This document shows, one piece after another, positions 25,593 to 35,545 of a stretch of DNA of 64,000 nucleotides (positions are counted from its first letter, which is position 1; every line of letters begins with the position of its first letter). Position numbers and translations under genes: made by a program. The notes beneath the pieces are model-generated. The model made no database searches. It was not told where the DNA came from and saw only the letters and a program-made list of their open reading frames with translations. The DNA is from JBKECP01 sp047974765 (GTDB taxonomy: Bacteria > Pseudomonadota > Gammaproteobacteria > Pseudomonadales > Halieaceae), in assembly GCA_047974765.1 (NCBI GenBank), contig JBKECP010000009.1, positions 1 to 64,000 of the forward strand, read 5' to 3'.

Positions 25593-26843
25593 ATGAATGG
25601 TGAATACTGCGTGAAGAATCTTTTACCGCATTCCCGGCAGAGCATATCCGTACTGGGTTCTACGGGCTCTATCGGTGTCAGTACGCTTGATGTTATTGCC
25701 CGGCACAGTGACCTCTATGATGTCTATGCTCTGGCGGCCAGTACGTCTGTCAAGGCGATGATAGAGCAGTGTTGTCAGCATAAACCACGCTATGCCGTCA
25801 TGGTTTGCCCCGATGCAGCCCAACGTTTGCGCGATGCTCTTCCAGGAGGGCTGGGGGTTGAGGTGCTGGCAGGTAATGAGGCCTTGCTGCAAGTGGCAAC
25901 GGCACCTGAAGTGGATGCGGTGATGGCTGCCGTAGTGGGTGCGGCAGGTCTGCCATCCACACTGGCAGCGGCCCGGGCTGGCAAGCGGATTTTATTGGCC
26001 AATAAAGAATCACTGGTAATGGCGGGGCACCTGTTGATGGATGCGGTGCGCCAGAACAACGCACTCTTGCTGCCGATCGACAGCGAACACAATGCTATTT
26101 TTCAGTGCCTGCCCCAGAGGGTGGATGTTGCGGGTCTGCCGAATAAGGGAGGGGTCAGCAAGGTGTTGCTGACGGCATCCGGTGGGCCTTTTCGAACCTG
26201 GAGTACAGGGCAGATGGCAATGGCCACACCGGATCAGGCATGTGCTCACCCCAATTGGAGTATGGGGCGAAAAATTTCGGTAGATTCAGCCACGCTGATG
26301 AATAAGGGGCTGGAATTTATTGAAGCCTGCTGGTTGTTTGATGTGCCTCCGGCCATGATTGATATAGTGGTACATCCCCAAAGTATTATTCATTCCATGG
26401 TCCAGTACTGCGATGGCTCTGTACTGGCCCAGTTGGGTAATCCCGATATGCGTACGCCTATTGCCTATGGCCTGGCCTGGCCCGAACGTATTGATGCCGG
26501 TGTGAAATCTCTGGATCTGGTGGCTTTATCCCGGCTTGATTTTGAGGCGCCTGACGAGAGCCGTTTTCCCTGTCTGCGGTTGGCCCGGGAGGCTGTCGAG
26601 GCCGGTGGTACTGCGATGGTTATCTGCAATGCGGCCAACGAAGTGGCTGTGGCTGCTTTTCTTGATGGCCGTATTGGTTTTGGTGATATTGCCCGGGTGA
26701 TAGAGCAGACACTTGGCCGGTGCTCACCGGTTGAACCGAGCTCGCTCACTGTGGTCGAAACAGCAGATACGGCGGCTCGTGAAATGGCAACGTCGCTGCT
26801 TGGGCGTGCCCGCACGATGCACCATCTGGGTGTGGAGGTTTAA
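25593..26843 (+). CDS. dxr: 1-deoxy-D-xylulose-5-phosphate reductoisomerase
   Basis: Second step of the MEP isoprenoid pathway, reducing DXP to MEP with NADPH. Recognisable motifs are GSTGSIGVSTLDV (nucleotide binding, about 22-34), ANKESLVMAG, the metal-site SEHNAIFQ and the SVDSATLMNKGLE and HPQSIIHSMV blocks. At 416 residues it is slightly long. The ATG at 25593 directly follows the cdsA stop without a clear ribosome binding site; the GTG at 25611 is an alternative that would give a more usual N-terminus. The last base overlaps rseP. Confidence 0.97.
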   Translation: MNGEYCVKNLLPHSRQSISVLGSTGSIGVSTLDVIARHSDLYDVYALAASTSVKAMIEQCCQHKPRYAVMVCPDAAQRLRDALPGGLGVEVLAGNEALLQVATAPEVDAVMAAVVGAAGLPSTLAAARAGKRILLANKESLVMAGHLLMDAVRQNNALLLPIDSEHNAIFQCLPQRVDVAGLPNKGGVSKVLLTASGGPFRTWSTGQMAMATPDQACAHPNWSMGRKISVDSATLMNKGLEFIEACWLFDVPPAMIDIVVHPQSIIHSMVQYCDGSVLAQLGNPDMRTPIAYGLAWPERIDAGVKSLDLVALSRLDFEAPDESRFPCLRLAREAVEAGGTAMVICNAANEVAVAAFLDGRIGFGDIARVIEQTLGRCSPVEPSSLTVVETADTAAREMATSLLGRARTMHHLGVEV

Positions 26844-28198
26844 TGGAGTTTCTGTACACAGTTGCCACTTTGTTGTTGACGTTGGGCATACTGGTGAGCA
26901 TCCACGAGTATGGCCACTTTTGGGTGGCCCGTCGCTGTGGCGTCAAAGTGCTGCGTTTTTCCATTGGTTTTGGTCCCGCTCTGGCCAGCTGGCGGGATAA
27001 ATATGACACTGAATATACACTGGCACTGATCCCCCTGGGTGGTTACGTCAAGATGCTGGACGAACGCGAGGGTGAGGTGGCTGCCAGTGAGCTGGATCAG
27101 GCCTTCAATCGTAAACCGGTAATGCAGCGCATTGCCGTAGTCTCTGCCGGGCCACTGGCTAATTTTTTGCTGGCCATTGTCGCTTTCTGGTTCCTTTATA
27201 TGGCCGGTGAAAGCGGTTATGCACCTATAGTGGGAACGGTGGAGACAAATTCGGTCGCTGATATGGCCGGACTGGAACCGGGCCAGGAAATTATCGCCAT
27301 TGATGGTGCCCGGACGCCCACCCGGCAGGCCGTGAGTTTCCGGTTGCTCGACAGAATTGGCGATACCGGTACGATCAGCTTTACGGTTAAATATCCGGAT
27401 TCTGATATGGTTTATGAGTCTCAGGCAGCTATCAGTACCTGGCTGTCTGAGCAGGAACAGCCTGATCTGCTGGGGGGGGTAGGGCTGCGTTTTTACACCC
27501 CGGATATTCTGCCGGAGGTGGGTAAGGTAAGCCCGGACAGCCCGGCAGAGCGGGCCGGTCTGCAAACGGGTGATTTGGTATTGAGTGCCGATGGTGTGGT
27601 CATGCCTTTGTGGGATGATTGGGTCAACTATGTGCGGGCCCGCCCGGAGCAAAATATTAACCTGCAGGTGCAGCGGGGTTCGGAGGTGTTTAACAGCACC
27701 ATCGTGCCGGAGAAAATCAGCTCTGAAGAGGGTGAGCCTTTTGGTCGCGTCGGGGTAATGGTGCATGTGCCTCCCATGCCGGATGAACTCAAGCGCAGCT
27801 TTGTTCGTGGGCCACTGGAATCATTGACAGCCAGCCTTGTACGCACGGGTGAATTGACTGCTTTTACGTTCAATTCGATCAAAAAAATGCTACAGGGTCT
27901 TATCTCGCCAAAACACTTGAGTGGCCCTATCACGATTGCTAAAGTGGCGACCGCCTCCGCCAAATCGGGGCTGGAGTCCTATATCGGCTTTTTGGCTTTG
28001 CTCAGTGTCAGTTTCGGAGTGCTTAACCTGCTGCCTATACCTGTGCTCGATGGTGGCCATCTGTTGTATTACACACTTGAGCTGCTGGCTGGTCGTCCCG
28101 TTCCGGAAAAAGTTCAGATGGTGGGCTATCAGTTTGGATTGGTGGTTGTGCTGTCGATTATGGCACTGGCGCTGTTTAACGACTTTGTGCGCCTGTAG
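26843..28198 (+). CDS. rseP: Site-2 zinc metalloprotease of the sigma-E pathway
   Basis: An intramembrane protease that cuts RseA after DegS and releases sigma E; it also clears signal peptides. The 451 residues contain the zinc motif HEYGH (21-25) in the first membrane helix, two PDZ domains (about 115-200 and 215-300) and the second active-site motif LNLLPIPVLDGGH (about 394-406). The position between dxr and bamA is the standard order, linking envelope stress sensing to outer-membrane assembly. Confidence 0.97.
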   Translation: MEFLYTVATLLLTLGILVSIHEYGHFWVARRCGVKVLRFSIGFGPALASWRDKYDTEYTLALIPLGGYVKMLDEREGEVAASELDQAFNRKPVMQRIAVVSAGPLANFLLAIVAFWFLYMAGESGYAPIVGTVETNSVADMAGLEPGQEIIAIDGARTPTRQAVSFRLLDRIGDTGTISFTVKYPDSDMVYESQAAISTWLSEQEQPDLLGGVGLRFYTPDILPEVGKVSPDSPAERAGLQTGDLVLSADGVVMPLWDDWVNYVRARPEQNINLQVQRGSEVFNSTIVPEKISSEEGEPFGRVGVMVHVPPMPDELKRSFVRGPLESLTASLVRTGELTAFTFNSIKKMLQGLISPKHLSGPITIAKVATASAKSGLESYIGFLALLSVSFGVLNLLPIPVLDGGHLLYYTLELLAGRPVPEKVQMVGYQFGLVVVLSIMALALFNDFVRL

Positions 28199-28253
28199 CG
28201 GGCGTGCCGGAATAAACCGATTAACAAGATAACTTGCGAACAGGCTCTATCTG

Positions 28254-30902
28254 GTGTTTGAAACAAAATTAATCAGGCCGTTTTACTTCTTACTGGCACT
28301 GCCGTTCGTGCTGGTGGTTTTCAATACTCAGGCACAGACTGAATCAGGTCCGGCTGTTGGTATTGATTCAGCCCCGCTGGCTTCGGCGTCTTTTATCGTC
28401 AGTGATATCCGTGTCGAGGGCTTGCAGCGTATCTCTGCCGGTAGTGTCTTTGCCGCCATGCCGTTGGCCGTTGGCGATCTGGTCAATGAAGAAGCGCTTC
28501 GTATTGCTGCTCGCAGTCTGTTTGCCACTGGCAACTTTGATGATATTCGTATTGGTCGGGATGGCAACGTGCTGGTGGTGGTCGTGGCTGAGCGCCCGAG
28601 TATCAGCGAAATCAATATTGAAGGTAACAAGGCCATTGAAACCGAGGCCTTGCTCGATGGTCTTAAAAGTGCAGGCCTGGCGGTGGGGCAGGTTTTTCAA
28701 CGCTCCACCCTTGAGGGTATGCAGCTGGAATTACAGCGTCAGTACGTGCAACAGGGGCGCTATGATGCGGCCATTGAAACGGAAGTGCTGCCTGAACCGC
28801 GCAATCGGGTGTCGATCAATATCGATGTTGACGAGGGCAATGTTGCCTCGATCAAGCATGTCAATATTGTTGGCAACCGGGTTTTTTCTGATGAAGAGCT
28901 GACAGAGCCGTTTGAATTGCAGACCACAGGCTGGTTTTCCTTTTTCACCAACAACGATAAATACTCCCGGGAAAAGCTGAGTGGTGATCTGGAAACGCTG
29001 AACTCTTATTATATGGACAGGGGATATCTGCAATTTCGAATTGATTCCACCCAGGTGTCGGTGTCGCCTAACAAAGAAGAGGTTTATATCACGGCTAACG
29101 TGACAGAAGGCGAGAAGTTCACCGTTAGCACGGTTGATTTATCAGGTGATCTGGTACTGTCTGAAGAGGATTTGCGTCGCTTTCTACTGGTATCTGAGGG
29201 ACAGACCTTCTCCCAGCAGCTGGTGACTTCCACTGAGGAATATTTGACCCGCCGCCTTGGAAATGAAGGTTATAGTTTTGCCAAGGTTAGTGGTATTCCT
29301 GAGGTGGATGAAGAAAACAATACTGTTGCGATGAAGTTTTTTGTCGACCCGGGCAAACGCACTTATGTCCGCCGGATCAACTTTGCCGGTAACACCAAAA
29401 CTGCTGATGAAGTACTGCGCCGCGAAATGCGCCAGATGGAAAGTGCCCCTGCATCAGCCGCCGCTATTGAGCAATCCCGTATTCGCCTGGAGCGTCTGGG
29501 TTATTTCAGCAAGGCGACGGTGGATACTCCTGAAGTCCCTGGCCATGATGATTTGATCGATGTTGATTTTCTGGTTGAAGAGCAGTCCTCGGGCAGCATC
29601 GGCGCCAGCATCGGTTTTGCTCAGGATGCCGGCTTGATTCTGGGTTTGAACCTGCAACAGGATAACTTCCTGGGCACTGGTCGCAGAGTGGGTGTGTCAG
29701 TCAGTAAATCCCGTTATCAGGAGCTGTACAACTTCAGCTACACCAATCCCTATTTCACCGAGGACGGTGTCAGCCGGGGTTTTAATGTGTACTACCGCTC
29801 GCTGGATTTGTCCGAGATTCATGTCACCAGCTATACCACCGATACGCTCGGGGCGAGTCTCAACTTTGGTTATCCATTGTCAGAAACCCAGCGCTTGGGT
29901 TTCAGTTTCGGTGTGTCCAACACCGAAATTACGGCAGGTCGCTGGGCAGTACAGGAAATCAAATCCAGCCCGCGCCTGCGGGATGATATCGATTACTACT
30001 TCGATAATTCACGCGATTCAGATGGCTCCTTCTCGGCTATTGAGGAACTCTATCCTATTGATACCTTGCCGGATGACGCCCTGACTTTGCCGTCGACAGA
30101 TCCGGGTTTTCTCGATGTTTATGGTGATGAATTCCTCAACTGGACTGTCACCAGCAGCTGGACTCAGTCAACGTTGAACCGTGGCCGGATGGCAACCCGG
30201 GGTGCCTCTCAGTCAGTAGTGCTGGAAGTGGCCGTACCCGGTTCTGACCTTGAATATTACAAGCTGAGTTATCGCGGTGAGATCTACTTCCCGCTTGGCC
30301 GCGACTGGACACTGCATTTTCGTACCGAGCTTGGTTACGGTGATGGCTACAGTGATGTTGATGGCCTGCCTTTTTATGAAAACTTCTTTGCCGGTGGTTT
30401 TGGCTCAGTGCGTGGTTACGAAAGCAATACTCTGGGGCCGCGCAGTACGCCCGCCAGTGTTTATGATTACCGGGGCTCGGCTGCTGCCATTGACGAAGAT
30501 GGCAATATAACCCAGTGGGGCAGCGCCGGTTATGTTCGTGACCCTGAAACCGGCAAGCTGGTAGTGATCGACGACTGGGATGACGATCAGGACCCCTTCG
30601 GTGGTAACGTACTGATGGAAGGCAGTGCAGAGCTGATTTTCCCGCTACCCTTTGTAAAAGATCAAAGCCAGTTGCGCTCGGCCTTTTTTCTGGATGTGGG
30701 TAATGTATTCAATACCAACTGCCTGTCAAATCAGGCAAACTGCTACGACGTTGACGCCAGTGAGCTGCGCTATTCTGTCGGAGTGGGTATGACCTGGTAT
30801 ACCGCCTTCGGTCCAATGAGTTTCAGTCTGGCCAAGCCGCTCAATGCCGGTCCCGAGGACGAAGAGGAAATTTTCCAGTTCACGCTGGGTAAAGGCTTCT
30901 GA
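28254..30902 (+). CDS. bamA: Outer-membrane protein assembly factor BamA
   Basis: Central Omp85 subunit of the BAM complex, inserting beta-barrel proteins. It has a signal peptide to about residue 28 (FNTQA), five POTRA domains (about 45-445) and a 16-strand barrel, with the loop-6 motif SVRGYESNTLGP and a terminal GKGF. At 882 residues it is longer than the roughly 810 of E. coli; extra acidic residues fall in surface loops, such as DDWDDDQDPF after the VRGY motif and a long segment around ELYPIDTLPDDALTLPSTD. The start is GTG. Confidence 0.97.
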   Translation: MFETKLIRPFYFLLALPFVLVVFNTQAQTESGPAVGIDSAPLASASFIVSDIRVEGLQRISAGSVFAAMPLAVGDLVNEEALRIAARSLFATGNFDDIRIGRDGNVLVVVVAERPSISEINIEGNKAIETEALLDGLKSAGLAVGQVFQRSTLEGMQLELQRQYVQQGRYDAAIETEVLPEPRNRVSINIDVDEGNVASIKHVNIVGNRVFSDEELTEPFELQTTGWFSFFTNNDKYSREKLSGDLETLNSYYMDRGYLQFRIDSTQVSVSPNKEEVYITANVTEGEKFTVSTVDLSGDLVLSEEDLRRFLLVSEGQTFSQQLVTSTEEYLTRRLGNEGYSFAKVSGIPEVDEENNTVAMKFFVDPGKRTYVRRINFAGNTKTADEVLRREMRQMESAPASAAAIEQSRIRLERLGYFSKATVDTPEVPGHDDLIDVDFLVEEQSSGSIGASIGFAQDAGLILGLNLQQDNFLGTGRRVGVSVSKSRYQELYNFSYTNPYFTEDGVSRGFNVYYRSLDLSEIHVTSYTTDTLGASLNFGYPLSETQRLGFSFGVSNTEITAGRWAVQEIKSSPRLRDDIDYYFDNSRDSDGSFSAIEELYPIDTLPDDALTLPSTDPGFLDVYGDEFLNWTVTSSWTQSTLNRGRMATRGASQSVVLEVAVPGSDLEYYKLSYRGEIYFPLGRDWTLHFRTELGYGDGYSDVDGLPFYENFFAGGFGSVRGYESNTLGPRSTPASVYDYRGSAAAIDEDGNITQWGSAGYVRDPETGKLVVIDDWDDDQDPFGGNVLMEGSAELIFPLPFVKDQSQLRSAFFLDVGNVFNTNCLSNQANCYDVDASELRYSVGVGMTWYTAFGPMSFSLAKPLNAGPEDEEEIFQFTLGKGF

Positions 30903-30938
30903 TCCATCTGCCAATAATATATGTGTGGAGAAATAAAC

Positions 30939-31469
30939 GTGTTGAAATCGATGAAAATTATGCTGCTAACTCTGGCTCTGCTGCTGCCTGCGATGAGTTG
31001 GGCACAGGGCAAGATTGCCGTGGTTAATCTTGAACAGGCTATTTTGCAGACTGATTATGCCCAAAAACGTCTGGCGGCTATTCGTGCACAGGATGACTAT
31101 AAGGCGGATAAGGCAGAATATGACAAGCTTAAAGCTGAGTTTGACAAGCTGCTCAAGGATGTTCAAAAAGATGCCGCAGTAATGAGTCAGGAACAGCAGC
31201 GAAGTGCTCGTCAGAAGCTGGCCAACAAACAGTCTGATCTTGAGCACGTTACGGGTAAATTGCAGAATATTGAACAGTCAGCCGGACAGGCATTGTTACA
31301 GGAGTTGTCTTCACCGGTACAGGAAGTGTTGCGTGACCTGATCGAAGCTGAAAAAATTGGCCTGCTGTTGCAGCGTCAATCGGTAATTCACGCTGATGCC
31401 AGCTACAGTATTACCAGCAAAGTAACAGATAAACTGAATCAGGTTATCGCCAAGAACAAGAAAAAGTAA
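30939..31469 (+). CDS. skp: Periplasmic chaperone Skp/OmpH
   Basis: Trimeric holdase that carries unfolded outer-membrane proteins to BamA. The 176 residues have a signal peptide (MKIMLLTLALLLPAMSWAQG region) and then GKIAVVNLEQAIL and a long charged coiled-coil arm (about 60-130), ending in a Lys-rich tail. The GTG at 30939 has GGAG at 30927-30930; the ATG at 30951 is an alternative. Lies between bamA and lpxD as usual. Confidence 0.95.
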   Translation: MLKSMKIMLLTLALLLPAMSWAQGKIAVVNLEQAILQTDYAQKRLAAIRAQDDYKADKAEYDKLKAEFDKLLKDVQKDAAVMSQEQQRSARQKLANKQSDLEHVTGKLQNIEQSAGQALLQELSSPVQEVLRDLIEAEKIGLLLQRQSVIHADASYSITSKVTDKLNQVIAKNKKK

Positions 31470-31492
31470 CAGGTCGGATGGACTGATTGCTC

Positions 31493-32515
31493 ATGTACTC
31501 ACTCAAGGAGCTCGCAGCAAAGCTTGACCTGAGCTTCTCGGGTGAGGGCGATTGCACTATCAAAGGCCTTAATACGCTGGCAAAGGCCGGGTCGGCTGAG
31601 CTGGCTTTTTTGGCTCATCGGCGTTATTTGCCACAACTGGCAACAACTAAAGCCGCCGCTGTAATACTGCCGTCAAAACTGCTGGATCAATGCCCCACCA
31701 GTGCCCTGGTGGCAGATGATCCCTATCTGTATTTTGCCCGTGTCAGTGCCCTGTTTGATCACTCGCCAACTGTTTCAGCCGGTATTCATCCATCTGCGAC
31801 AGTGTCAGCTGAGGCAATGATTGATGCCAGTGCATCAATCGGTGCCAATGCGGTGATAGAGGCCGGTACCCGTATCGGTCCCGGCGTAGTGATTGCCGCC
31901 AATGTTTATATCGGCCATGACTGTACGGTGGAGGAGGGTAGCCGGATTTTTGCCAATGCCGTGCTGTACCATAGCGTAAGTATTGGCAAGTACTGCACCA
32001 TTCATGCTCAGGCGGTATTGGGCAGTGATGGATTTGGCTTTGCACCGGGCCCGCAGGGTTGGGAGAAAATTCATCAATTGGGCGGTGTAAGGCTCGGTAA
32101 TGCTGTTGAAATTGGTGCCTGCACAACGATTGACCGGGGTGCGATTGAAGACACGCTTATCGAAGATGGCGTCATCATTGATAACCTGGTACAGATTGCC
32201 CATAACTGCCACATCGGAAAAAATACCGCGATAGCCGGTTGCACCGGCCTCGCCGGAAGCACGATCATAGGGGCCAATTGCACACTGGCAGGGGGAGTTG
32301 GTGTTGTCGGTCATGTTGAGATTTGTGACAACGTTCATATCACCGGTATGACGATGGTTACCAAATCCATAACCGTGCCCGGTTCATATTCATCCGGTAC
32401 AGCCATGAGTAGCACCCATGAATGGAAACGCAGTGCCGTGCGTTTTGCACAATTGAACTCAATCGAAAAGCGTCTTGCCCATGTTGAGGCAAAACTTGAT
32501 AACAAGCACAATTAA
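31493..32515 (+). CDS. lpxD: UDP-3-O-(3-hydroxyacyl)glucosamine N-acyltransferase
   Basis: Third step of lipid A synthesis, adding the N-linked hydroxyacyl chain from acyl-ACP. The 340 residues have an N-terminal uridine-binding domain (1-100), a left-handed beta-helix of hexapeptide repeats (about 100-310, for example IGANAVIEAGTRIGPGVVI) and a C-terminal helix. The catalytic histidine lies in the QIAHNCHIG segment. A TTG at 31487 is in frame; the ATG at 31493 is preferred. Confidence 0.97.
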   Translation: MYSLKELAAKLDLSFSGEGDCTIKGLNTLAKAGSAELAFLAHRRYLPQLATTKAAAVILPSKLLDQCPTSALVADDPYLYFARVSALFDHSPTVSAGIHPSATVSAEAMIDASASIGANAVIEAGTRIGPGVVIAANVYIGHDCTVEEGSRIFANAVLYHSVSIGKYCTIHAQAVLGSDGFGFAPGPQGWEKIHQLGGVRLGNAVEIGACTTIDRGAIEDTLIEDGVIIDNLVQIAHNCHIGKNTAIAGCTGLAGSTIIGANCTLAGGVGVVGHVEICDNVHITGMTMVTKSITVPGSYSSGTAMSSTHEWKRSAVRFAQLNSIEKRLAHVEAKLDNKHN

Positions 32516-32535
32516 TAAGATTAAGGAGAAAGGGT

Positions 32536-32976
32536 TTGATAATGGATACTGATGAAATCCGTACCTACCTGCCTCACCGTTATCCTTTTTTGCTGGTAGA
32601 CCGTGTCGTCGAGCTGAATCTGGGTGAATCTATCGTGGCCTATAAAAATCTCAGTATCAATGAAGAGTTTTTTAAAGGACACTTTCCCGAGAAGCCGGTT
32701 TTTCCCGGTGTACTGCTGGTAGAGGCAATGGCTCAGGCTGCGGGTATTCTCGGTTTCAAATCACAAAACAAAACACCGGCTGATGGCTCCATCTATTATT
32801 TTGTCGGTGCGGATAATCTGCGTTTCAAGCGACCCTGTATTCCGGGTGATCGGGTCATGCTGTATGCCTCCATTCTTGGTGATCGTCGTGGTATCTGGAA
32901 ATTTGCTGTGCGTTCGGAAGTGGATGGTGAGCTGGCATCTTCAGCGACTATCTTGTGTGCGGATCGCAAGGTCTGA
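32536..32976 (+). CDS. fabZ: 3-hydroxyacyl-ACP dehydratase FabZ
   Basis: Dehydrates 3-hydroxyacyl-ACP in fatty-acid elongation; a hot-dog-fold enzyme. The 146 residues include LPHRYPFLLVDRV and the catalytic His and Glu in KGHFPEKPVFPGVLLVEAMA. The start is open: TTG 32536 lies 7 bases from AAGGAG (32523-32528), while ATG 32542 lies 7 bases from AAAGGG. Location between lpxD and lpxA ties fatty-acid and lipid A synthesis, as in E. coli. Confidence 0.97.
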   Translation: MIMDTDEIRTYLPHRYPFLLVDRVVELNLGESIVAYKNLSINEEFFKGHFPEKPVFPGVLLVEAMAQAAGILGFKSQNKTPADGSIYYFVGADNLRFKRPCIPGDRVMLYASILGDRRGIWKFAVRSEVDGELASSATILCADRKV

Positions 32977-32985
32977 TCTGGCACG

Positions 32986-33756
32986 ATGATTCATCCTCAG
33001 GCCATTGTAGACCCCGGTGCCAGGCTGGCAGATGATGTCAGTATTGGGCCGTGGACCTATATTGGCCCTGACGTTCAGATTGGTTCGGGCAGTGTTATTG
33101 AGTCCCATGTGGTGATCAAGGGGCCAACGGTTATTGGTGCCCACAATCATATCTACCAGTTTTCCAGTATCGGTGAGGCCACACCGGATTTGAAATACCA
33201 CGATGAGCCAACCCGGCTGATTATTGGTGATCACAATATTATTCGTGAAAGTGTCACGATTCACCGCGGTACGGTACAGGATCGCTCTGAAACCCGCATA
33301 GGCAGTCACAACCTGATTATGGCCTATGTCCATATTGGCCATGACTGCCGGTTGGGTAACCACATCATTATGGTCAACAATGCGGCGCTGGCAGGTCATG
33401 TAAGTGTGGGTGATTGGGCCATTTTATCGGGCTATAGTCTGGTGCATCAGTTCTGTCAGATCGGCGCTCACAGTTTCAGTGGTATGGCTACCGGTATCGG
33501 TAAAGACGTGCCGGCTTATGTCACTGTCAGCGGGCAGCCTGCCGAGGCCAAAACAATCAATGTTGAAGGGCTGCGTCGGCGTGGATTTTCCAATGAAACC
33601 ATCAGCCAGTTGCGCCGGGCCTTTAAAATTCTCTACCGTCAGGGCTTAACGCTGGAGTTGGCCCTGCAGCGCCTGGAAACCATGTTGCGTGATACACCTG
33701 AAGTAAAGGTGTTGATTGATTCGGTACGGGCCTCTGAACGCGGTATCGTCCGCTAA
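32986..33756 (+). CDS. lpxA: UDP-N-acetylglucosamine acyltransferase
   Basis: First step of lipid A synthesis, adding the 3-O-hydroxyacyl chain to UDP-GlcNAc. The 256 residues form hexapeptide-repeat beta-helix coils (IHPQAIVDPGARLADDVSIG onward) followed by a helical C-terminal domain from about 195. The catalytic His lies in AYVHIGHDC. The gene starts 9 bp after fabZ. Confidence 0.98.
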   Translation: MIHPQAIVDPGARLADDVSIGPWTYIGPDVQIGSGSVIESHVVIKGPTVIGAHNHIYQFSSIGEATPDLKYHDEPTRLIIGDHNIIRESVTIHRGTVQDRSETRIGSHNLIMAYVHIGHDCRLGNHIIMVNNAALAGHVSVGDWAILSGYSLVHQFCQIGAHSFSGMATGIGKDVPAYVTVSGQPAEAKTINVEGLRRRGFSNETISQLRRAFKILYRQGLTLELALQRLETMLRDTPEVKVLIDSVRASERGIVR

Positions 33757-33764
33757 CGGTCATT

Positions 33765-34931
33765 ATGCGTATTGGTATCCTTGCGGGTGAAGCCTCCGGC
33801 GATATTCTGGGAGCGCGAATACTCGCCGCCCTGAAATCCCGCTATCCCGATCTTGAAGTTGAAGGCATTGGTGGCCCCCTGATGGAGGCGCAAGGCTTGC
33901 AAAGCATGTTCCCAATGGAACGGCTATCAGTCATGGGGCTGATTGAACCACTCAAACGTCTGCCCGAATTACTGGCTATTCGCAGTGCTGTATTCAGGCA
34001 TTTTCGTGATCATCCACCGGATTTGTTTTTGGGTATTGATTCGCCGGATTTTAACCTGTGCCTGGAGCGCAAATTGCGCAACTGTGGCGTGCGCACGGCC
34101 CATCTAGTCAGTCCTTCGGTCTGGGCCTGGCGGGCCGGGCGCATTAAAGGTATTGCCAAATCTGTTGACCGCATGCTCTGTCTGTTTCCTTTTGAGCTGG
34201 ATATTTACCGGCAGTGGGATGTGCCTGCTGATTTTGTGGGGCATCCACTGGCTGATGAAATTCCACAGCAGGTGGATACGCTGGCAGCGCGCGCGGCCCT
34301 TGGTGTTGTTGCTGACGGGCCGGTTCTTGCATTATTGCCTGGCTCGCGCGGTGGAGAAGTCAGCCAGTTGGCACCTCTGTTTCTGGAGACAGCCCGACAG
34401 TTGAATCGACAGCTGAGCGGGTTTCACTGTTTGTTACCGGCGGCCAATGCCGCCAGAGAAGCACAGCTCAAAGAACTGTTGCAGGAGTTTGAGGATGTGC
34501 CACTGACGCTGGTTAGTGGTCGTTCCCGTGAGGTGATGGCGGCAGCAGATGTCGTTTTGCTGGCCTCCGGGACAGCCACGCTGGAGGCCATGCTGCTCAA
34601 ACGTCCCATGGTGGTTGCCTACCGTTTGGGTGCAATAACCTGGGCGCTGGTATCCGGGCTGATAAAAACCCCCTGGGCTGCACTACCTAATATTCTGGCC
34701 GGACGGGTGCTGGTGCCAGAATTGATACAAAATGATGCAAATGTTGAGCAGTTGCAGGCGGCGCTGCTGCCTTTGCTGGCGGGAGGAGCTGAAGCGCAGG
34801 CGCAGCGGGAGGCTTTTATCGAGCTGCATCAACAGTTGGCGCTGGGCTATGCTGAACGTTCGGCACAGGCACTGATTGACACCATTGAAGCGGGGCAGGG
34901 GCAGTCCAGTGCGGGAGGTGGCCATGGCTGA
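33765..34931 (+). CDS. lpxB: Lipid-A-disaccharide synthase
   Basis: GT19 glycosyltransferase joining UDP-diacylglucosamine and lipid X into the tetraacyl disaccharide. The 388 residues begin MRIGILAGEASGDILGARI and contain GIDSPDFNL, SPSVWAWRAGRI and LALLPGSRGGEV, all typical of LpxB. The C-terminal end overlaps the rnhB start by 8 bp. Confidence 0.98.
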   Translation: MRIGILAGEASGDILGARILAALKSRYPDLEVEGIGGPLMEAQGLQSMFPMERLSVMGLIEPLKRLPELLAIRSAVFRHFRDHPPDLFLGIDSPDFNLCLERKLRNCGVRTAHLVSPSVWAWRAGRIKGIAKSVDRMLCLFPFELDIYRQWDVPADFVGHPLADEIPQQVDTLAARAALGVVADGPVLALLPGSRGGEVSQLAPLFLETARQLNRQLSGFHCLLPAANAAREAQLKELLQEFEDVPLTLVSGRSREVMAAADVVLLASGTATLEAMLLKRPMVVAYRLGAITWALVSGLIKTPWAALPNILAGRVLVPELIQNDANVEQLQAALLPLLAGGAEAQAQREAFIELHQQLALGYAERSAQALIDTIEAGQGQSSAGGGHG

Positions 34932-35523
34932 AGGCTTCATGGTTGATGTCGATATGCCGGGTCTGGCGGGTGTTGATGAAGTGGGCCGTGGTCCTTTGGC
35001 GGGTGACGTGGTTGCAGCAGCGGTGATTCTTGATTCAGCACAGCCTATTAAGGGTTTGCGTGACTCCAAAAAACTCAGTGAAAACCGTCGGCAAATACTC
35101 GCTCAAATGATTCGTGATCGCGCTCTGGCTTTTTGTATTGCGCGTGCTACGGTGGCTGAAATTGATCGTTTGAATATCCTGCAGGCCTCGTTGCTGGCCA
35201 TGAAGCGTGCTGTCGACGGTTTGGCTGTCAAACCTGACTATGTACTGGTTGACGGCAATCGTCTGCCGCACTGGCATTACCCTTCCGAGCCACTTGTCAA
35301 AGGTGATGACAAGGTGCCTGCTATTGCTGCAGCTTCCATTCTGGCCAAGGTGCAGCGTGATGCTGAACTGGTAGCACTGGAGCAGCAGTATCCGGGCTAC
35401 GGCTTTGCCAAGCATAAAGGTTATCCAACTGCTGAGCATCTGGCAGCTCTACAGCGACTGGGCGTCAGTCCTGTCCATCGGCGCAGCTTCAAACCTGTGC
35501 GAGATTTACTGGCCGGGACATAA
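34924..35523 (+). CDS. rnhB: Ribonuclease HII
   Basis: Cleaves RNA in RNA-DNA hybrids and starts removal of misincorporated ribonucleotides. The 199 residues contain the catalytic motif GVDEVGRGPLAGDVV (about 13-27), DSKKLSENRR and VDGNRLP, plus the late GYPTAEHLAALQ helix. The ATG at 34924 has GGGAGGT immediately upstream and overlaps lpxB; the upstream in-frame codon at 34876 is less likely. Confidence 0.96.
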   Translation: MAEGFMVDVDMPGLAGVDEVGRGPLAGDVVAAAVILDSAQPIKGLRDSKKLSENRRQILAQMIRDRALAFCIARATVAEIDRLNILQASLLAMKRAVDGLAVKPDYVLVDGNRLPHWHYPSEPLVKGDDKVPAIAAASILAKVQRDAELVALEQQYPGYGFAKHKGYPTAEHLAALQRLGVSPVHRRSFKPVRDLLAGT

Positions 35524-35545
35524 CGCTGGCGCTAAACTTCTGCCC

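Noticed and set aside
26840..27766. 308-codon minus frame opposite rseP
   Set aside because: Antisense shadow; His/Gln/Arg-rich composition typical of non-coding antisense frames.
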